Assembly (NCBI GenBank): GCA_944322285.1
Contig: CALUOR010000005.1
Coordinates: forward strand, 50,763 to 114,762
Source of the DNA: an uncultured Bacteroides sp.
GTDB lineage: Bacteria > Bacteroidota > Bacteroidia > Bacteroidales > Bacteroidaceae
Length of the DNA stretch: 64,000 bases
Reading direction: 5' to 3'
A model generated the notes under the pieces. It was not told the origin of the DNA and did not search any database. It saw only the letters and a program-made list of their open reading frames with translations. The translations under genes were made by a program, and so were the position numbers. Positions 50,531 to 59,089 of this stretch are shown piece after piece. Positions within the stretch are counted from its first letter, which is position 1. Every line of letters begins with the position of its first letter.

Positions 50531-51667
50531 ATGGCCATTACAATCAAGAAAGTCACCACAAAGCGAGACCTGAAGCGCTTCATCCGCTTCAACTACGAAC
50601 TGTACAAGGGCAACGCCTACTCCGTGCCCGACCTCTACGACGACATGCTGAACACGTTCAACCGGAAGAAGAACGCCGCCTTCGAGTTCTGCGAGGCCGA
50701 GTACTTCCTGGCTTACAAGAACGGAAAGTTAGCGGGCCGCGTGGCCGCCATCATCAACCACCGCGCCAATCAGGCATGGGGGAAGAAGGATGTACGCTTC
50801 GGCTGGATAGACTTTACGGACGACGCGGAAGTGTCCGAAGCCCTTATCCGCACCGTGGAGCAATGGGGCAAGGAGCGGGGCATGACGGACATCGTAGGTC
50901 CCCTGGGCTTCACCGACATGGACGCCGAGGGGATGCTCATCGAGGGCTTCGACCAGCTGGGCACCATGGCCACCATCTACAACTATCCTTACTATCCGCA
51001 ACACATGGAGCGCATGGGCTTCGTGAAGGATGCCGACTGGGTGGAGTTCAAGATATACATCCCCGACGGCATTCCCGACAAGCACAAGCGCATAGCGGAC
51101 ATCATCCAACGCAAGTACAACCTGCAAATCAAGAAATACACCTCCGCCAAGAAGATAGCCGCCGAGTACGGGCAAGCCATCTTCCGCCTGATTAACGAGG
51201 CTTATAGCCAACTGTACGGCTACTCCGCCCTGTCGCAACGGCAGATAGACCAATACGTCAAGATGTACCTGCCCATCCTCGACCTGCGCATGGTGACCCT
51301 TATCACTGACCAAAACGGGGAACTGGTGGCCGTAGGCATCTCCATGCCTTCCTTGTCAGAGGCTTTGCAGAAGGCGCACGGACGGCTGTTGCCCTTCGGC
51401 TGGTACCACCTGCTGAAAGCGCTCTTCTTCAAGCGACGCGCCAAGATGCTCGACCTGCTGCTGGTAGCCGTGAAGCCCGAATATCAGAACAAAGGCGTGA
51501 ACGCGCTGCTCTTCACCGACCTCATCCCAGTCTATCAACAACTTGGTTTTGAATACGCCGAGAGCAATCCGGAGATGGAACTGAACGGCAAGGTGCAGGC
51601 CCAATGGGAATACTTCCGGACGGAGCAGCACAAACGCCGCCGGGCTTTCCGGAAGCCGATAGCGTAA
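50531..51667 (+). CDS. GNAT-fold N-acetyltransferase-like protein
   Basis: A 378-aa protein resembling the YghO/GTP-like family of double GNAT-fold proteins. The N-terminal KKVTTKRDLKRFIRFNYELY and FAY-type stretch AEYFLAYKNGKLAGRVAAI belong to the first acyl-CoA-binding fold. The C-terminal LLVAVKPEYQNKGVNALLF contains the V-x5-Q/R-x-x-G-x acetyl-CoA pyrophosphate-loop pattern. Substrate unknown. It is a single gene with its own promoter, ending 5 bp from the converging gene. Confidence 0.7.
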   Translation: MAITIKKVTTKRDLKRFIRFNYELYKGNAYSVPDLYDDMLNTFNRKKNAAFEFCEAEYFLAYKNGKLAGRVAAIINHRANQAWGKKDVRFGWIDFTDDAEVSEALIRTVEQWGKERGMTDIVGPLGFTDMDAEGMLIEGFDQLGTMATIYNYPYYPQHMERMGFVKDADWVEFKIYIPDGIPDKHKRIADIIQRKYNLQIKKYTSAKKIAAEYGQAIFRLINEAYSQLYGYSALSQRQIDQYVKMYLPILDLRMVTLITDQNGELVAVGISMPSLSEALQKAHGRLLPFGWYHLLKALFFKRRAKMLDLLLVAVKPEYQNKGVNALLFTDLIPVYQQLGFEYAESNPEMELNGKVQAQWEYFRTEQHKRRRAFRKPIA

Positions 51668-51671
51668 AAGC

Positions 51672-52523
51672 TTAGACCTTCATCCGCCTGAACGCGTCAA
51701 TATAGCTGCCGGGCGTGATGTTGATGACTTCCTTGCCCAAGCTGCGGGCGTAGGCATCGAGCACGAAGTAGGACTTGAACGCCACGTACATATGATATAA
51801 TATGGTATAGAGGCGGGCACTGTGCAGGTTCTCCTGCTTTACGGTAGCCGCCTGTGAAGTGCCTTGGTCGTAGAAATGCTTCTGATGCATCAGCACCACG
51901 TTGTCGTCCGTCACCCGTATCTCCGGCAACCAGGAGTGGTCGGCGCCGGCCAGATAAATGCGCCGGAAAGGCAGGCGCAAGGCGATGGCGATGGAAGGTA
52001 TCAGCACATTGTGCGGACGGGGCACACCCCAACCATGGCGGAAGACCCAGTTGCAGAATCCTTGGAAGCCTTCGATGGGAGTGGTGTTGTAGATGCAGAG
52101 CCGGATATGCGGATTGCCTGCCAGCAAGGGCTTCCACTCTTTATTCTTCAGCGCACGGGCAGGCACAAAGAGATACATGTCCCACGTGGTCTTCTCAGCC
52201 AGCGTGCCGAACAATTGCTGACGCTTCTCGGGCACAATCCAAAAGAGCGGGTCGGCTATCAGATAGAGTTGGGGGCGCAGACGCTCGAACAGGAGCGAAG
52301 TTACGCAGAAGTTGACCGCCAGCAGAGTTTTGCCCGCTACAAAGTTTGGCGAATGCTCCACCGTCTGCTGAAGCGAAGGGCCGTTGGCCAATATCAACAG
52401 TTCATCCTTGCCACCGAAGTCCGAAGGCAGGCGGGTCGCCCGACGGGACTGGCATACTATCTTCACCACACTCAAAAGGGTTTGCCACAGCAAGCCCATG
52501 CTTTTCATTACTTTGTCTCCCAT
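51672..52523 (-). CDS. DUF115/GT42-like protein, possible sialyltransferase-like glycosyltransferase
   Basis: A 283-aa protein with LLILANGPSLQQTVE near residue 45 and NVLIPSIAIALRLPFRRIYL followed by AGADHSW near residue 190. This pair of motifs (xNGPSL, then a helix leading to IYLxGxD) is shared by DUF115 proteins and by GT42 sialyltransferases of the Campylobacter CST type. The N-terminus has a basic amphipathic helix. It lies beside two glycosyltransferase genes, and the window has a nonulosonate synthesis set, so a transferase using CMP-nonulosonate is possible; overall similarity to GT42 cannot be judged by eye. The sixth codon (52508) is an alternative start. Confidence 0.5.
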   Translation of the reverse strand: MGDKVMKSMGLLWQTLLSVVKIVCQSRRATRLPSDFGGKDELLILANGPSLQQTVEHSPNFVAGKTLLAVNFCVTSLLFERLRPQLYLIADPLFWIVPEKRQQLFGTLAEKTTWDMYLFVPARALKNKEWKPLLAGNPHIRLCIYNTTPIEGFQGFCNWVFRHGWGVPRPHNVLIPSIAIALRLPFRRIYLAGADHSWLPEIRVTDDNVVLMHQKHFYDQGTSQAATVKQENLHSARLYTILYHMYVAFKSYFVLDAYARSLGKEVINITPGSYIDAFRRMKV

Positions 52524-52654
52524 TTGTACACTAATTTGGGCGCAAAGATAAAGAGTTTGCGTCTGATAGGCTAAAAAACGGAAACTTTTGTATCAAGAAT
52601 CAAGCTAAAAGCAGTACTTTTGCCCTGTTATTTACGATTCATGCCAGACAAACC

Positions 52655-53917
52655 ATGAGAGTCCTGTTGATAAATACCTCCGAACGCATGGGCGGCGCCG
52701 CCGTAGCCGCCAGCCGCCTGATGGATGCCCTGAAGAATCACGGCATAAAAGCCAAACTGCTGGTTCGTGACAAACAGACGGAGCAGATTACCGTTGTGGC
52801 CTTGCAGCACAATTGGCGCATGGTGTGGAGATTCGTTTGGGAACGCATTGTGATATGGCGCGCCAACCGTTTCAAGAAGCATAACCTGTTTGCCGTCGAC
52901 ATAGCCAACACAGGCACGGACATCACCTCCCTGCCCGAATTCCAGCAGGCGGACGTCATCCACTTGCATTGGATAAATCAGGGCATGTTGTCGCTGAAGA
53001 ACATCCGCAAGATATTGGAGTCGGGCAAACCGGTCGTATGGACAATGCACGACATGTGGCCCTGCACCGGCATCTGCCACCATGCCCGCCAATGCGACCG
53101 CTATCGGCAGGAGTGCGGCGAATGTCCTTTCCTCTACGGGAAGAAGCACAAGCATGACCTCGCGAACCGCGTCTTCCGTCAGAAGAAGGAAATCTACACG
53201 CACTACCCCATCACCTTCGTCACGTGCAGCCATTGGCTGGAGGAGCAGGCACGCCAAAGCGCGCTTACCGTCGGACGGCAAATCGTGTGCATCCCCAATC
53301 CGCTAAACACCAACCTCTTCCGCCCGCACAACAAGCAGACGGCACGCCAACGGCTTCAGCTTCCGATGGACCGGAAACTCATCCTCTTCGGCGCCTTTAA
53401 GATTACGGACAAGCGCAAGGGCATTGATTATATGGTGGACGCCTGCAAGCTCCTGGCCGGGCAACACCCCGAACTGAAGGAACAGATGGCCGTGGTGACT
53501 TTCGGCAGGCAATCGGCTCAAGTGGCCGAGATGTTGCCCTTCAAGGTCTATCCGCTGGACTATGTGAACGACGAGCACCGCCTGGTGGACATGTACAACG
53601 CCGCAGACCTCTTCGTCACCCCCTCGCTGGAAGAGAACCTGCCCAACACCATCATGGAGGCCATGGCATGCGGCACGCCCTGCGTAGGCTTCAACGTGGG
53701 CGGCATCCCGGAGATGATTGACCACCTGCACAACGGCTATGTAGCCATCTATAAATCGGCGGACGACTTTGCCAACGGCATCTATTGGGCGCTCACCGAA
53801 CCGGATTATGACAGCCTGTGCGAGCAAGCCTGCCGCAAAGCCGTGAGCCATTACTCGGAAGACAGCGTGACCAAGCGATACATCGACCTCTATAACAAGC
53901 TGACCGAAAGACGATAA
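52655..53917 (+). CDS. Family 4 glycosyltransferase
   Basis: A 420-aa GT-B enzyme. The N-terminal INTSERMGGAAVAASRLMDA is the glycine-rich acceptor-side loop. The C-terminal domain has the nucleotide-sugar EX7E motif in SLEENLPNTIMEAMACGTP and FNVGGIPEMI. A cysteine cluster (CTGICHH, CDRYRQECGECPF) in the middle, typical of one GT4 subgroup, may bind zinc. It is followed after 4 bp by a GT2 gene, forming a two-gene glycan unit; a TACTTTTG -7 element lies at 52615-52622. Confidence 0.85.
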   Translation: MRVLLINTSERMGGAAVAASRLMDALKNHGIKAKLLVRDKQTEQITVVALQHNWRMVWRFVWERIVIWRANRFKKHNLFAVDIANTGTDITSLPEFQQADVIHLHWINQGMLSLKNIRKILESGKPVVWTMHDMWPCTGICHHARQCDRYRQECGECPFLYGKKHKHDLANRVFRQKKEIYTHYPITFVTCSHWLEEQARQSALTVGRQIVCIPNPLNTNLFRPHNKQTARQRLQLPMDRKLILFGAFKITDKRKGIDYMVDACKLLAGQHPELKEQMAVVTFGRQSAQVAEMLPFKVYPLDYVNDEHRLVDMYNAADLFVTPSLEENLPNTIMEAMACGTPCVGFNVGGIPEMIDHLHNGYVAIYKSADDFANGIYWALTEPDYDSLCEQACRKAVSHYSEDSVTKRYIDLYNKLTERR

Positions 53918-53921
53918 CGCC

Positions 53922-54668
53922 ATGATTCACCATCTCACCCCGAAGTTCAGCGTCATCACCGTGTGCCGCAACGCGCAGGCGGTCATCGAGGACACCATAC
54001 AGAGCGTCATCTCGCAGACGTACCACCACGTGGAATACATCGTCATAGACGGCGCGTCGAACGACCGCACCATGAGCATCGTCAACCGCTACCGCGAACG
54101 CATCTCCGTCGTAGTGAGCGAGCCGGACCGGGGGCTGTACGACGCCATGAACAAAGGCATCCGGCTGGCCACGGGCGACTACCTCTGCTTCCTCAACGCC
54201 GGAGACAGCTTCCACGAAGACGACACCCTGCTGCGGATGGCGCACTCCATCCACGAGCCGCAACTGCCCGACGTGCTCTATGGCGAGACGGAACTGGTGG
54301 ACCGCGAAGGCCACTTCCTGCGCATGCGCCGCCTTTCCGCCCCCGACGTGCTGACGTGGAAGAGCTTCCGCCAAGGCATGTTGGTCTGCCACCAGGCCTT
54401 CTTCGCCCGGCGCGACCGTGTGGTGCCCTACGACCTGCGCTACCGCTACTCCGCCGACTTCGACTGGTGCATCCGCGTCATGAAGCAATCCAAGGTGCTG
54501 CACAACACCCGTCTGACGCTCATCGACTACTTGGCGGAAGGCATGACCACACGCAACCGCAACGCCTCGCTGCGGGAACGTTTCCGCATCATGGTGAAGC
54601 ACTACGGATGGCTCAGCACCGTGGCGCACCATGCGTGGTTTGTCCTGCGGCTGCTGACGAAACGGTGA
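53922..54668 (+). CDS. Family 2 glycosyltransferase
   Basis: A 248-aa GT2 enzyme: FSVITVCRNAQAVIEDTIQS at the N-terminus, VIDGASNDRTMSIV, and the DRGLYDAMNKGIRLATGDYL/CFLNAGD region that holds the DxD-like metal site. It matches the WcaA/colanic-acid-type GT2 subgroup. It lies directly downstream of the GT4 gene and probably acts on the same glycan. Confidence 0.85.
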   Translation: MIHHLTPKFSVITVCRNAQAVIEDTIQSVISQTYHHVEYIVIDGASNDRTMSIVNRYRERISVVVSEPDRGLYDAMNKGIRLATGDYLCFLNAGDSFHEDDTLLRMAHSIHEPQLPDVLYGETELVDREGHFLRMRRLSAPDVLTWKSFRQGMLVCHQAFFARRDRVVPYDLRYRYSADFDWCIRVMKQSKVLHNTRLTLIDYLAEGMTTRNRNASLRERFRIMVKHYGWLSTVAHHAWFVLRLLTKR

Positions 54669-54760
54669 AGAATATGACGTCTTTCGATAAATATTTTCTT
54701 CACAAATTGTATGATATTTCCATTAAATTCTTACCTTTGCGGCAATGATTGATGATAAAT

Positions 54761-55003
54761 ATGGGAAAGTGGAGCGAACAGCAAGAACAGCTTAAAGAAG
54801 AGCGAACCCGCAACACCACACGCCGCGAGAAGCTGGCAGGCTTCTTCTTCGACTTGGCGAAGCTGTGTTTTGCCACGGTTGTATTAGGAGGCGTGACACC
54901 ATGGATTACGAATAGGGAGGTGAGTATGAGTTGGGATATTATTGTATATGGTGCCATTGCCACTTATATATTTGCCTTTTCCGCGAATAGAATATTAAAA
55001 TAA
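54761..55003 (+). CDS. DUF6722-like small membrane protein
   Basis: The start at 54761 (MGKWSEQQEQLKEERTRNTT) gives 80 aa. A charged coiled N-terminus is followed by two TM helices (LAGFFFDLAKLCFATVVLGG and DIIVYGAIATYIFAFSAN). This is the pattern of DUF6722 proteins, which are commonly paired with a tiny membrane peptide. Upstream ATGs at 54749 and 54752 are possible. Function unknown. Confidence 0.65.
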   Translation: MGKWSEQQEQLKEERTRNTTRREKLAGFFFDLAKLCFATVVLGGVTPWITNREVSMSWDIIVYGAIATYIFAFSANRILK

Positions 55004-55015
55004 AAATAAGATGAT

Positions 55016-55120
55016 ATGGATACATTAAGCGTCACATTATTGATTGCTGCCATTTGGGGCTTGTGCTTCCTCCTATGGACCTACACCAAGCCCGGCAAGA
55101 AGTGGCTCAAAGACCTGTAA
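55016..55120 (+). CDS. 34-aa single-TM mini-protein paired with the DUF6722-like gene
   Basis: ATG at 55016, 12 bp after the previous stop, encodes MDTLSVTLLIAAIWGLCFLL then WTYTKPGKKWLKDL. It has one hydrophobic helix and a basic, proline-containing tail. Position and composition strongly suggest a real co-transcribed partner of the two-TM protein, such as a small complex subunit. Confidence 0.65.
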   Translation: MDTLSVTLLIAAIWGLCFLLWTYTKPGKKWLKDL

Positions 55121-55197
55121 CGAATTAACCCGATTGTATAATTTCATAAATCACCTAACAAGATAAAACACCTTTTAAGAATTACCCCCCCATTTTA

Positions 55198-56691
55198 GTG
55201 AAGTTTAACTTCGTAGGGCTTCTATGCTCCCTCTTCCTGCTGGCCGCCTGCCACAGCGACGACAACGAACCCATCCTCGCCGACGACGAGCCGCAAGCCG
55301 TCACCCTCACCATCAACTTAGAGGACGCCTACACCCGCACCATCAGCAAAGACAAGGACAACGCCCTGACCCGCCTGCTGATACAAATGGTGGACGACGA
55401 CGTGTTGCAGACGGACATAAAGACCATCAACCTGACAAGCGGCCAAACCACCGCCACCGCCAGCTACGAACTCTACGCCAGCCACCGGTACACCTTCCTC
55501 CTTTGGGCGGACGACGGCAGCTACAACGCCACAGACCTGACCAACATCACCCTGAAAGACAACCTCACCGACACCCAAGCCGGACTGTCCTACGCCGCCA
55601 AAGCCACATGGGACGGCACATCCGCCACCATCTCCACCACACTGAACCACGTGGCAAGCAAGGTAACGCTGAAGGCCACCAACAAACTTGAAGCCGGCAA
55701 CACGCTGACCCTCACCGTGCCCCAGGCTTACAGCGGCTACAACGTGCAGGACGCCACCATCACCGGCGAAGCTGAAGCGTACCCACATACCTACACCACG
55801 ACCGCCGTCAGCGGCACCCAGGAGCAGCCCGTGGAACTCTTCTCCTTCTACGTCCTGGCGGCCAACGCCTTGCAGAACCTCACCGTCAGCTGCAACAACG
55901 AGACAGCCACCGTGCCCGCCAATTTGGGAGGCGGAAAGCACATCATCCTGAAAGGCGACATCAGCACCCAGGAGCAGCCCCACTCCACCTCCCTCTCTGT
56001 CTCCATCGGCGGATGGAGTGATCTGGAACTCCCCTTCGGTGGCACAGACCAACTGACGGACGACACCCAGGCATCCGGCTCCCTGCAAGGCAGCGGCACC
56101 CCCGAAGACCCCTACCGCATCACCAGCGCAGCCGATTTACTATGCTATATGGATGATTATGCAAGCACTGGGATGCACGCCATCCTCTACACCGACATCG
56201 AGATAAACAGAACCAACTGGCAACCAGTAAGTTTGAGTGGCACCTTCGATGGCGGCAATCACACCATCAGCGGCACGATGACTATCAATGCGTTAGACGG
56301 ATCTGCTGGTTTATTCAACACAGTCATCAATAGTACGGTCCGCAACCTGATTATGGACGTGGAAATGACCGTTACCGGCAGTTCTGACACCTCCATCTGT
56401 ACCGGCAGCATAGCCGGAGGTGCCACGAATGGTACCTTCGAGAACTGCGTGAATCATGGAGACATCAACGCGTCCGACACAACAGCCCAAAATGATAACA
56501 GCACCGGCGGCATCGTGGGCAATACAACTGCCGGCAAAGTCAGCGGCTGCACAAATACCGGCAAAGTGACGGGAGGCGAGGGAAGTCGTGTATACATCGG
56601 CGGTATCGTAGGAAGTGCTACAGGTACCGAACTCAGCGACAATCATTTTGATCAAGGTACTCCCAACACGGAGACCGGAAATTGGTGGTAA
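55198..56691 (+). CDS. FimB/Mfa2-like lipoprotein with GLUG-type repeats
   Basis: A 497-aa surface lipoprotein (lipobox FLLAACHS) starting at GTG 55198; no ATG is available in frame. The N-terminal two thirds resemble DUF6562/Mfa2-like fimbrillin-associated domains (VTLTINLEDAYTRTISKDKD, then beta-sandwich repeats). The C-terminal third (about 310-490) has GLUG-motif-like repeats: GSIAGGATNGTFENCVNHGD, GGIVGNTTAGKVSGCTNTG and GGIVGSATGTELSDN. It is threonine-rich and may be a fimbrial tip or adhesin subunit. The HU-like gene follows, a frequent neighbour of such lipoproteins. Confidence 0.7.
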   Translation: MKFNFVGLLCSLFLLAACHSDDNEPILADDEPQAVTLTINLEDAYTRTISKDKDNALTRLLIQMVDDDVLQTDIKTINLTSGQTTATASYELYASHRYTFLLWADDGSYNATDLTNITLKDNLTDTQAGLSYAAKATWDGTSATISTTLNHVASKVTLKATNKLEAGNTLTLTVPQAYSGYNVQDATITGEAEAYPHTYTTTAVSGTQEQPVELFSFYVLAANALQNLTVSCNNETATVPANLGGGKHIILKGDISTQEQPHSTSLSVSIGGWSDLELPFGGTDQLTDDTQASGSLQGSGTPEDPYRITSAADLLCYMDDYASTGMHAILYTDIEINRTNWQPVSLSGTFDGGNHTISGTMTINALDGSAGLFNTVINSTVRNLIMDVEMTVTGSSDTSICTGSIAGGATNGTFENCVNHGDINASDTTAQNDNSTGGIVGNTTAGKVSGCTNTGKVTGGEGSRVYIGGIVGSATGTELSDNHFDQGTPNTETGNWW

Positions 56692-56732
56692 TAACCCGTC
56701 CCGAACCGCCCCCGTAGCGAGGCCTAAATCTT

Positions 56733-56820
56733 CACAGTAGTGACGACGGCTTCTTCACAGTAGTGACGGCAGGCTGCTCACAGTAGTGACGACAAGGCCG
56801 CCACAGTAGTGAAGGCGAAG
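56733..56820. repeat. Tandem array, 23-bp unit, four copies
   Basis: CACAGTAGTGA begins at 56733, 56756, 56779 and 56802, exactly 23 bp apart, with variable GC-rich linkers. It lies between the lipoprotein and HU-like genes. Confidence 0.8.
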
Positions 56821-56900
56821 CCCCCTCCCTCCTCCCCCCGAAGGGGAAGGGGCAGTGATAATTAACCCGATTGTTTAACCCATTAAAAAAGGAGGTACAC

Positions 56901-57434
56901 ATGGCTTTCAAGTATTCTCTGGTAGAAAGAAGGACCAAACCCAGTGACCCCGACTCCGAGAAGCAGTGGTATGGCACGCCGCAGAGCGCGGCCCCGCTGA
57001 GCGGCAAGGCGATGACCCGCGCCGCCACCAAGAACACCACCACCGCGCCCATCGAGATGGAAGCGTCGCTGGACCTGCTGTCCGACTTCATCCCCGACCA
57101 GCTGCTGCAAGGACACACGGTGACCCTGCCCGGCCTGGGCTACTTCCGCCTGACGTTCAAGAGCAAAGGTGCCCCGTCGGTGGAGGACTTCGACCCCAAG
57201 GAGATGTTCTACGACGTGCGCCCGGTGTTCGTGCCCGACAAGGAGTTCCGCAAGCGCATCCAGGACGGCATCGAGTTTGAGGACGGCGGCGTGACGAAGG
57301 ACGGCGTAAGCTACCGCACCCGTGCCGACTACTTGCTGAAGACGGGCGGCGGCTCCGGCACCCCCGGCACCGGCGGCTCCGAACCCGGCGGCAACGAGCC
57401 CGGCGAGGAGGACACGGACGACCCGCTGGCATAA
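56901..57434 (+). CDS. HU-family DNA-binding protein with acidic Gly/Pro tail
   Basis: A 177-aa protein of the Bacteroidetes HU-like group (MAFKYSLVERRTKPSDPDSE). The HU fold spans about residues 30-125 (FIPDQLLQGHTVTLPGLGYF, LTFKSKGAP). The last 35 residues are a low-complexity acidic Gly/Pro/Glu tail. It is preceded by AAGGAGGTACACATG, a perfect Shine-Dalgarno at ideal spacing, unusual for this phylum. It probably binds DNA; in Bacteroides such genes often accompany surface-protein or capsule loci. Confidence 0.8.
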   Translation: MAFKYSLVERRTKPSDPDSEKQWYGTPQSAAPLSGKAMTRAATKNTTTAPIEMEASLDLLSDFIPDQLLQGHTVTLPGLGYFRLTFKSKGAPSVEDFDPKEMFYDVRPVFVPDKEFRKRIQDGIEFEDGGVTKDGVSYRTRADYLLKTGGGSGTPGTGGSEPGGNEPGEEDTDDPLA

Positions 57435-57446
57435 GAGGAAGTTTTT

Positions 57447-57535
57447 GAATGAAGAATGAGGAATGAAGAATACCATGCGGCATGAGAATGCGCCATGACA
57501 GCGCAGCCTAATTCTTCATTCCTCATTCTTCATTC
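57447..57535. repeat. Inverted repeat with 25-bp perfect arms (relative of the core of TIR copy 3)
   Basis: The arms 57447-57471 and 57511-57535 are perfectly complementary (GAATGAAGAATGAGG type). The 39-nt centre matches that of 15050-15088 except for five transitions. It lies between the converging HU-like and sirtuin genes and may serve as a terminator for both. Confidence 0.75.
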
Positions 57536-57540
57536 TTCAT

Positions 57541-58239
57541 TTAATTGGTCAGCAGCCGGCGCAGTTCCGCTACCCCTTCCGAAGCCCCTTTCTGAATGAC
57601 GTGGATGGGACGTGACGAATGGGCATCCACCGGCTTGGGGTCGATGAGGTAGACTTCCGCCTCGCGGGGGACATAATGCAGCAAGCCCGCGGCGGGATAA
57701 ACGTTGAGCGACGTGCCGATGATGACAAAGATGTCCGCCCGCTCCGCATAGTCGATGGCCACTTCTATCTGGGGCACGGCCTCGCCAAACCACACGATGA
57801 ACGGGCGCAGGGGGCTACCGTCTCCCGCTTTGTCCGTGGCGCGGGTCTCGATGGTATCGGGCGTCAGGGTCTGGATGTAGTGCGGGTTGTAAGGGTCGCG
57901 GCTGGAGCACATCTTCATCAACTCGCCGTGCAGATGGATGACGTGGGTGCTGCCCGCGCGTTCGTGCAGGTCGTCGATGTTCTGCGTCACCACCGTCACG
58001 TTGAAGTCCTTCTCCAAAGCGGCCACTCCGCGATGGCCTTCATTCGGCTCCACCTCCAGGAGTTGCTTGCGGCGTTCGTTATAGAATTGGATGACCAGTT
58101 CCGGATTGCGGGCATAGCCTTCGGGCGTAGCTACCTGCTCCACGGGATATTGGTCCCACAAGCCCCCCGCATCGCGAAACGTACTGATACCACTCTCGGC
58201 GCTCATGCCGGCACCGGACAAAACTACCAAGTTTTTCAT
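57541..58239 (-). CDS. cobB: Sir2-family NAD-dependent deacylase (CobB-like)
   Basis: A 232-aa sirtuin that removes acyl groups from lysines using NAD. It has GAGMSAESGISTFRDAGGLW (NAD-binding), TQNIDDLHERAGS and the catalytic His in HLHGEL, plus VIIGTSLNVYPAAGL. YNERR (about residue 53) matches the Tyr-x-x-Arg pair that gives class III sirtuins desuccinylase/demalonylase preference. The four zinc cysteines of CobB are not present: only one Cys (MKMCSSRD) lies in that loop. It may be a zinc-free variant. Confidence 0.9.
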   Translation of the reverse strand: MKNLVVLSGAGMSAESGISTFRDAGGLWDQYPVEQVATPEGYARNPELVIQFYNERRKQLLEVEPNEGHRGVAALEKDFNVTVVTQNIDDLHERAGSTHVIHLHGELMKMCSSRDPYNPHYIQTLTPDTIETRATDKAGDGSPLRPFIVWFGEAVPQIEVAIDYAERADIFVIIGTSLNVYPAAGLLHYVPREAEVYLIDPKPVDAHSSRPIHVIQKGASEGVAELRRLLTN

Positions 58240-58387
58240 AATAGACTCCTTTCTCTTAGTTTATAATATGGATGTACAAAAGTAAGCATTCCGCCCGAAT
58301 TACGGGAAATCGCTCTTGCGAAATGCAGTATTTAGCTTACTTTTGCATTTTGTAGGTATGAAATCAACCCAATAAACTCTAAACGGT

Positions 58388-59059
58388 ATGAAACTTTTGC
58401 ATTACATCGGGCTGCCTGTCGCACTCCTGCTATTGGCGGGAGGAGCATCTTCCTTACAGGCACAGGAGAAAACGTTCCCCACATCGGTCTTCTCGCTTCA
58501 TGCGGGCCCGTCGTGGTATGTCGGCCGGTTGATGGGCATCACCCGCCGGGCAGACGCCTATCGGGACGACTTGCGCAAGGGCGTCGCCTGGGAGGCCGAT
58601 TATTGGTACACCGGCCCGCGCTCTACAGAAAGAGCCGTGAAGGTAGGCCCCGGCGTTATCTATCAGGGGAGCCTCTACAAAGCCGCGCACGAAGAAGGAT
58701 CGGACCAAATAAACATGCACTATGTAGCCGCGCAGGTGGGTGTATTCTTCTTTTACAAGCGGGGCCTATGGCAAGTGTCCGCCGGGCCGGGCTATCAAGT
58801 CTATAAGGACAAGAGCACGGTGTACGGCAAGCCGCGCGACGTGTCTATGAACAAGCTTGCCTTCAATCTCTCCGGCGGGGGAGAATATTTTCTCTCACGG
58901 CACTGGGGAGTGTCCGCCCGGCTCAACTGGATATTGTCCTCTTCCGAAGCCTATTCGGTGGATTATCACGGAGAGCATTGGCAAGTGAACGACCCGCAAA
59001 CGGGTGGAGGCTACTTCGGCCAACTATCCTTACTTTTCGGCGTGAACTATCATTTTTAA
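58388..59059 (+). CDS. Outer-membrane beta-barrel (porin-like) protein
   Basis: A 223-aa protein with a signal peptide (to SLQAQ) and alternating aromatic beta-strands ending in a terminal LSLLFGVNYHF strand, the expected C-terminal signal for barrel insertion. It resembles the small OmpW/porin-family barrels of Bacteroidetes of about eight strands. Function unknown. It is followed after 30 bp by a lipoprotein gene. Confidence 0.65.
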   Translation: MKLLHYIGLPVALLLLAGGASSLQAQEKTFPTSVFSLHAGPSWYVGRLMGITRRADAYRDDLRKGVAWEADYWYTGPRSTERAVKVGPGVIYQGSLYKAAHEEGSDQINMHYVAAQVGVFFFYKRGLWQVSAGPGYQVYKDKSTVYGKPRDVSMNKLAFNLSGGGEYFLSRHWGVSARLNWILSSSEAYSVDYHGEHWQVNDPQTGGGYFGQLSLLFGVNYHF

Positions 59060-59089
59060 TCATCTTTCTACCTATAATTATATATAGTC

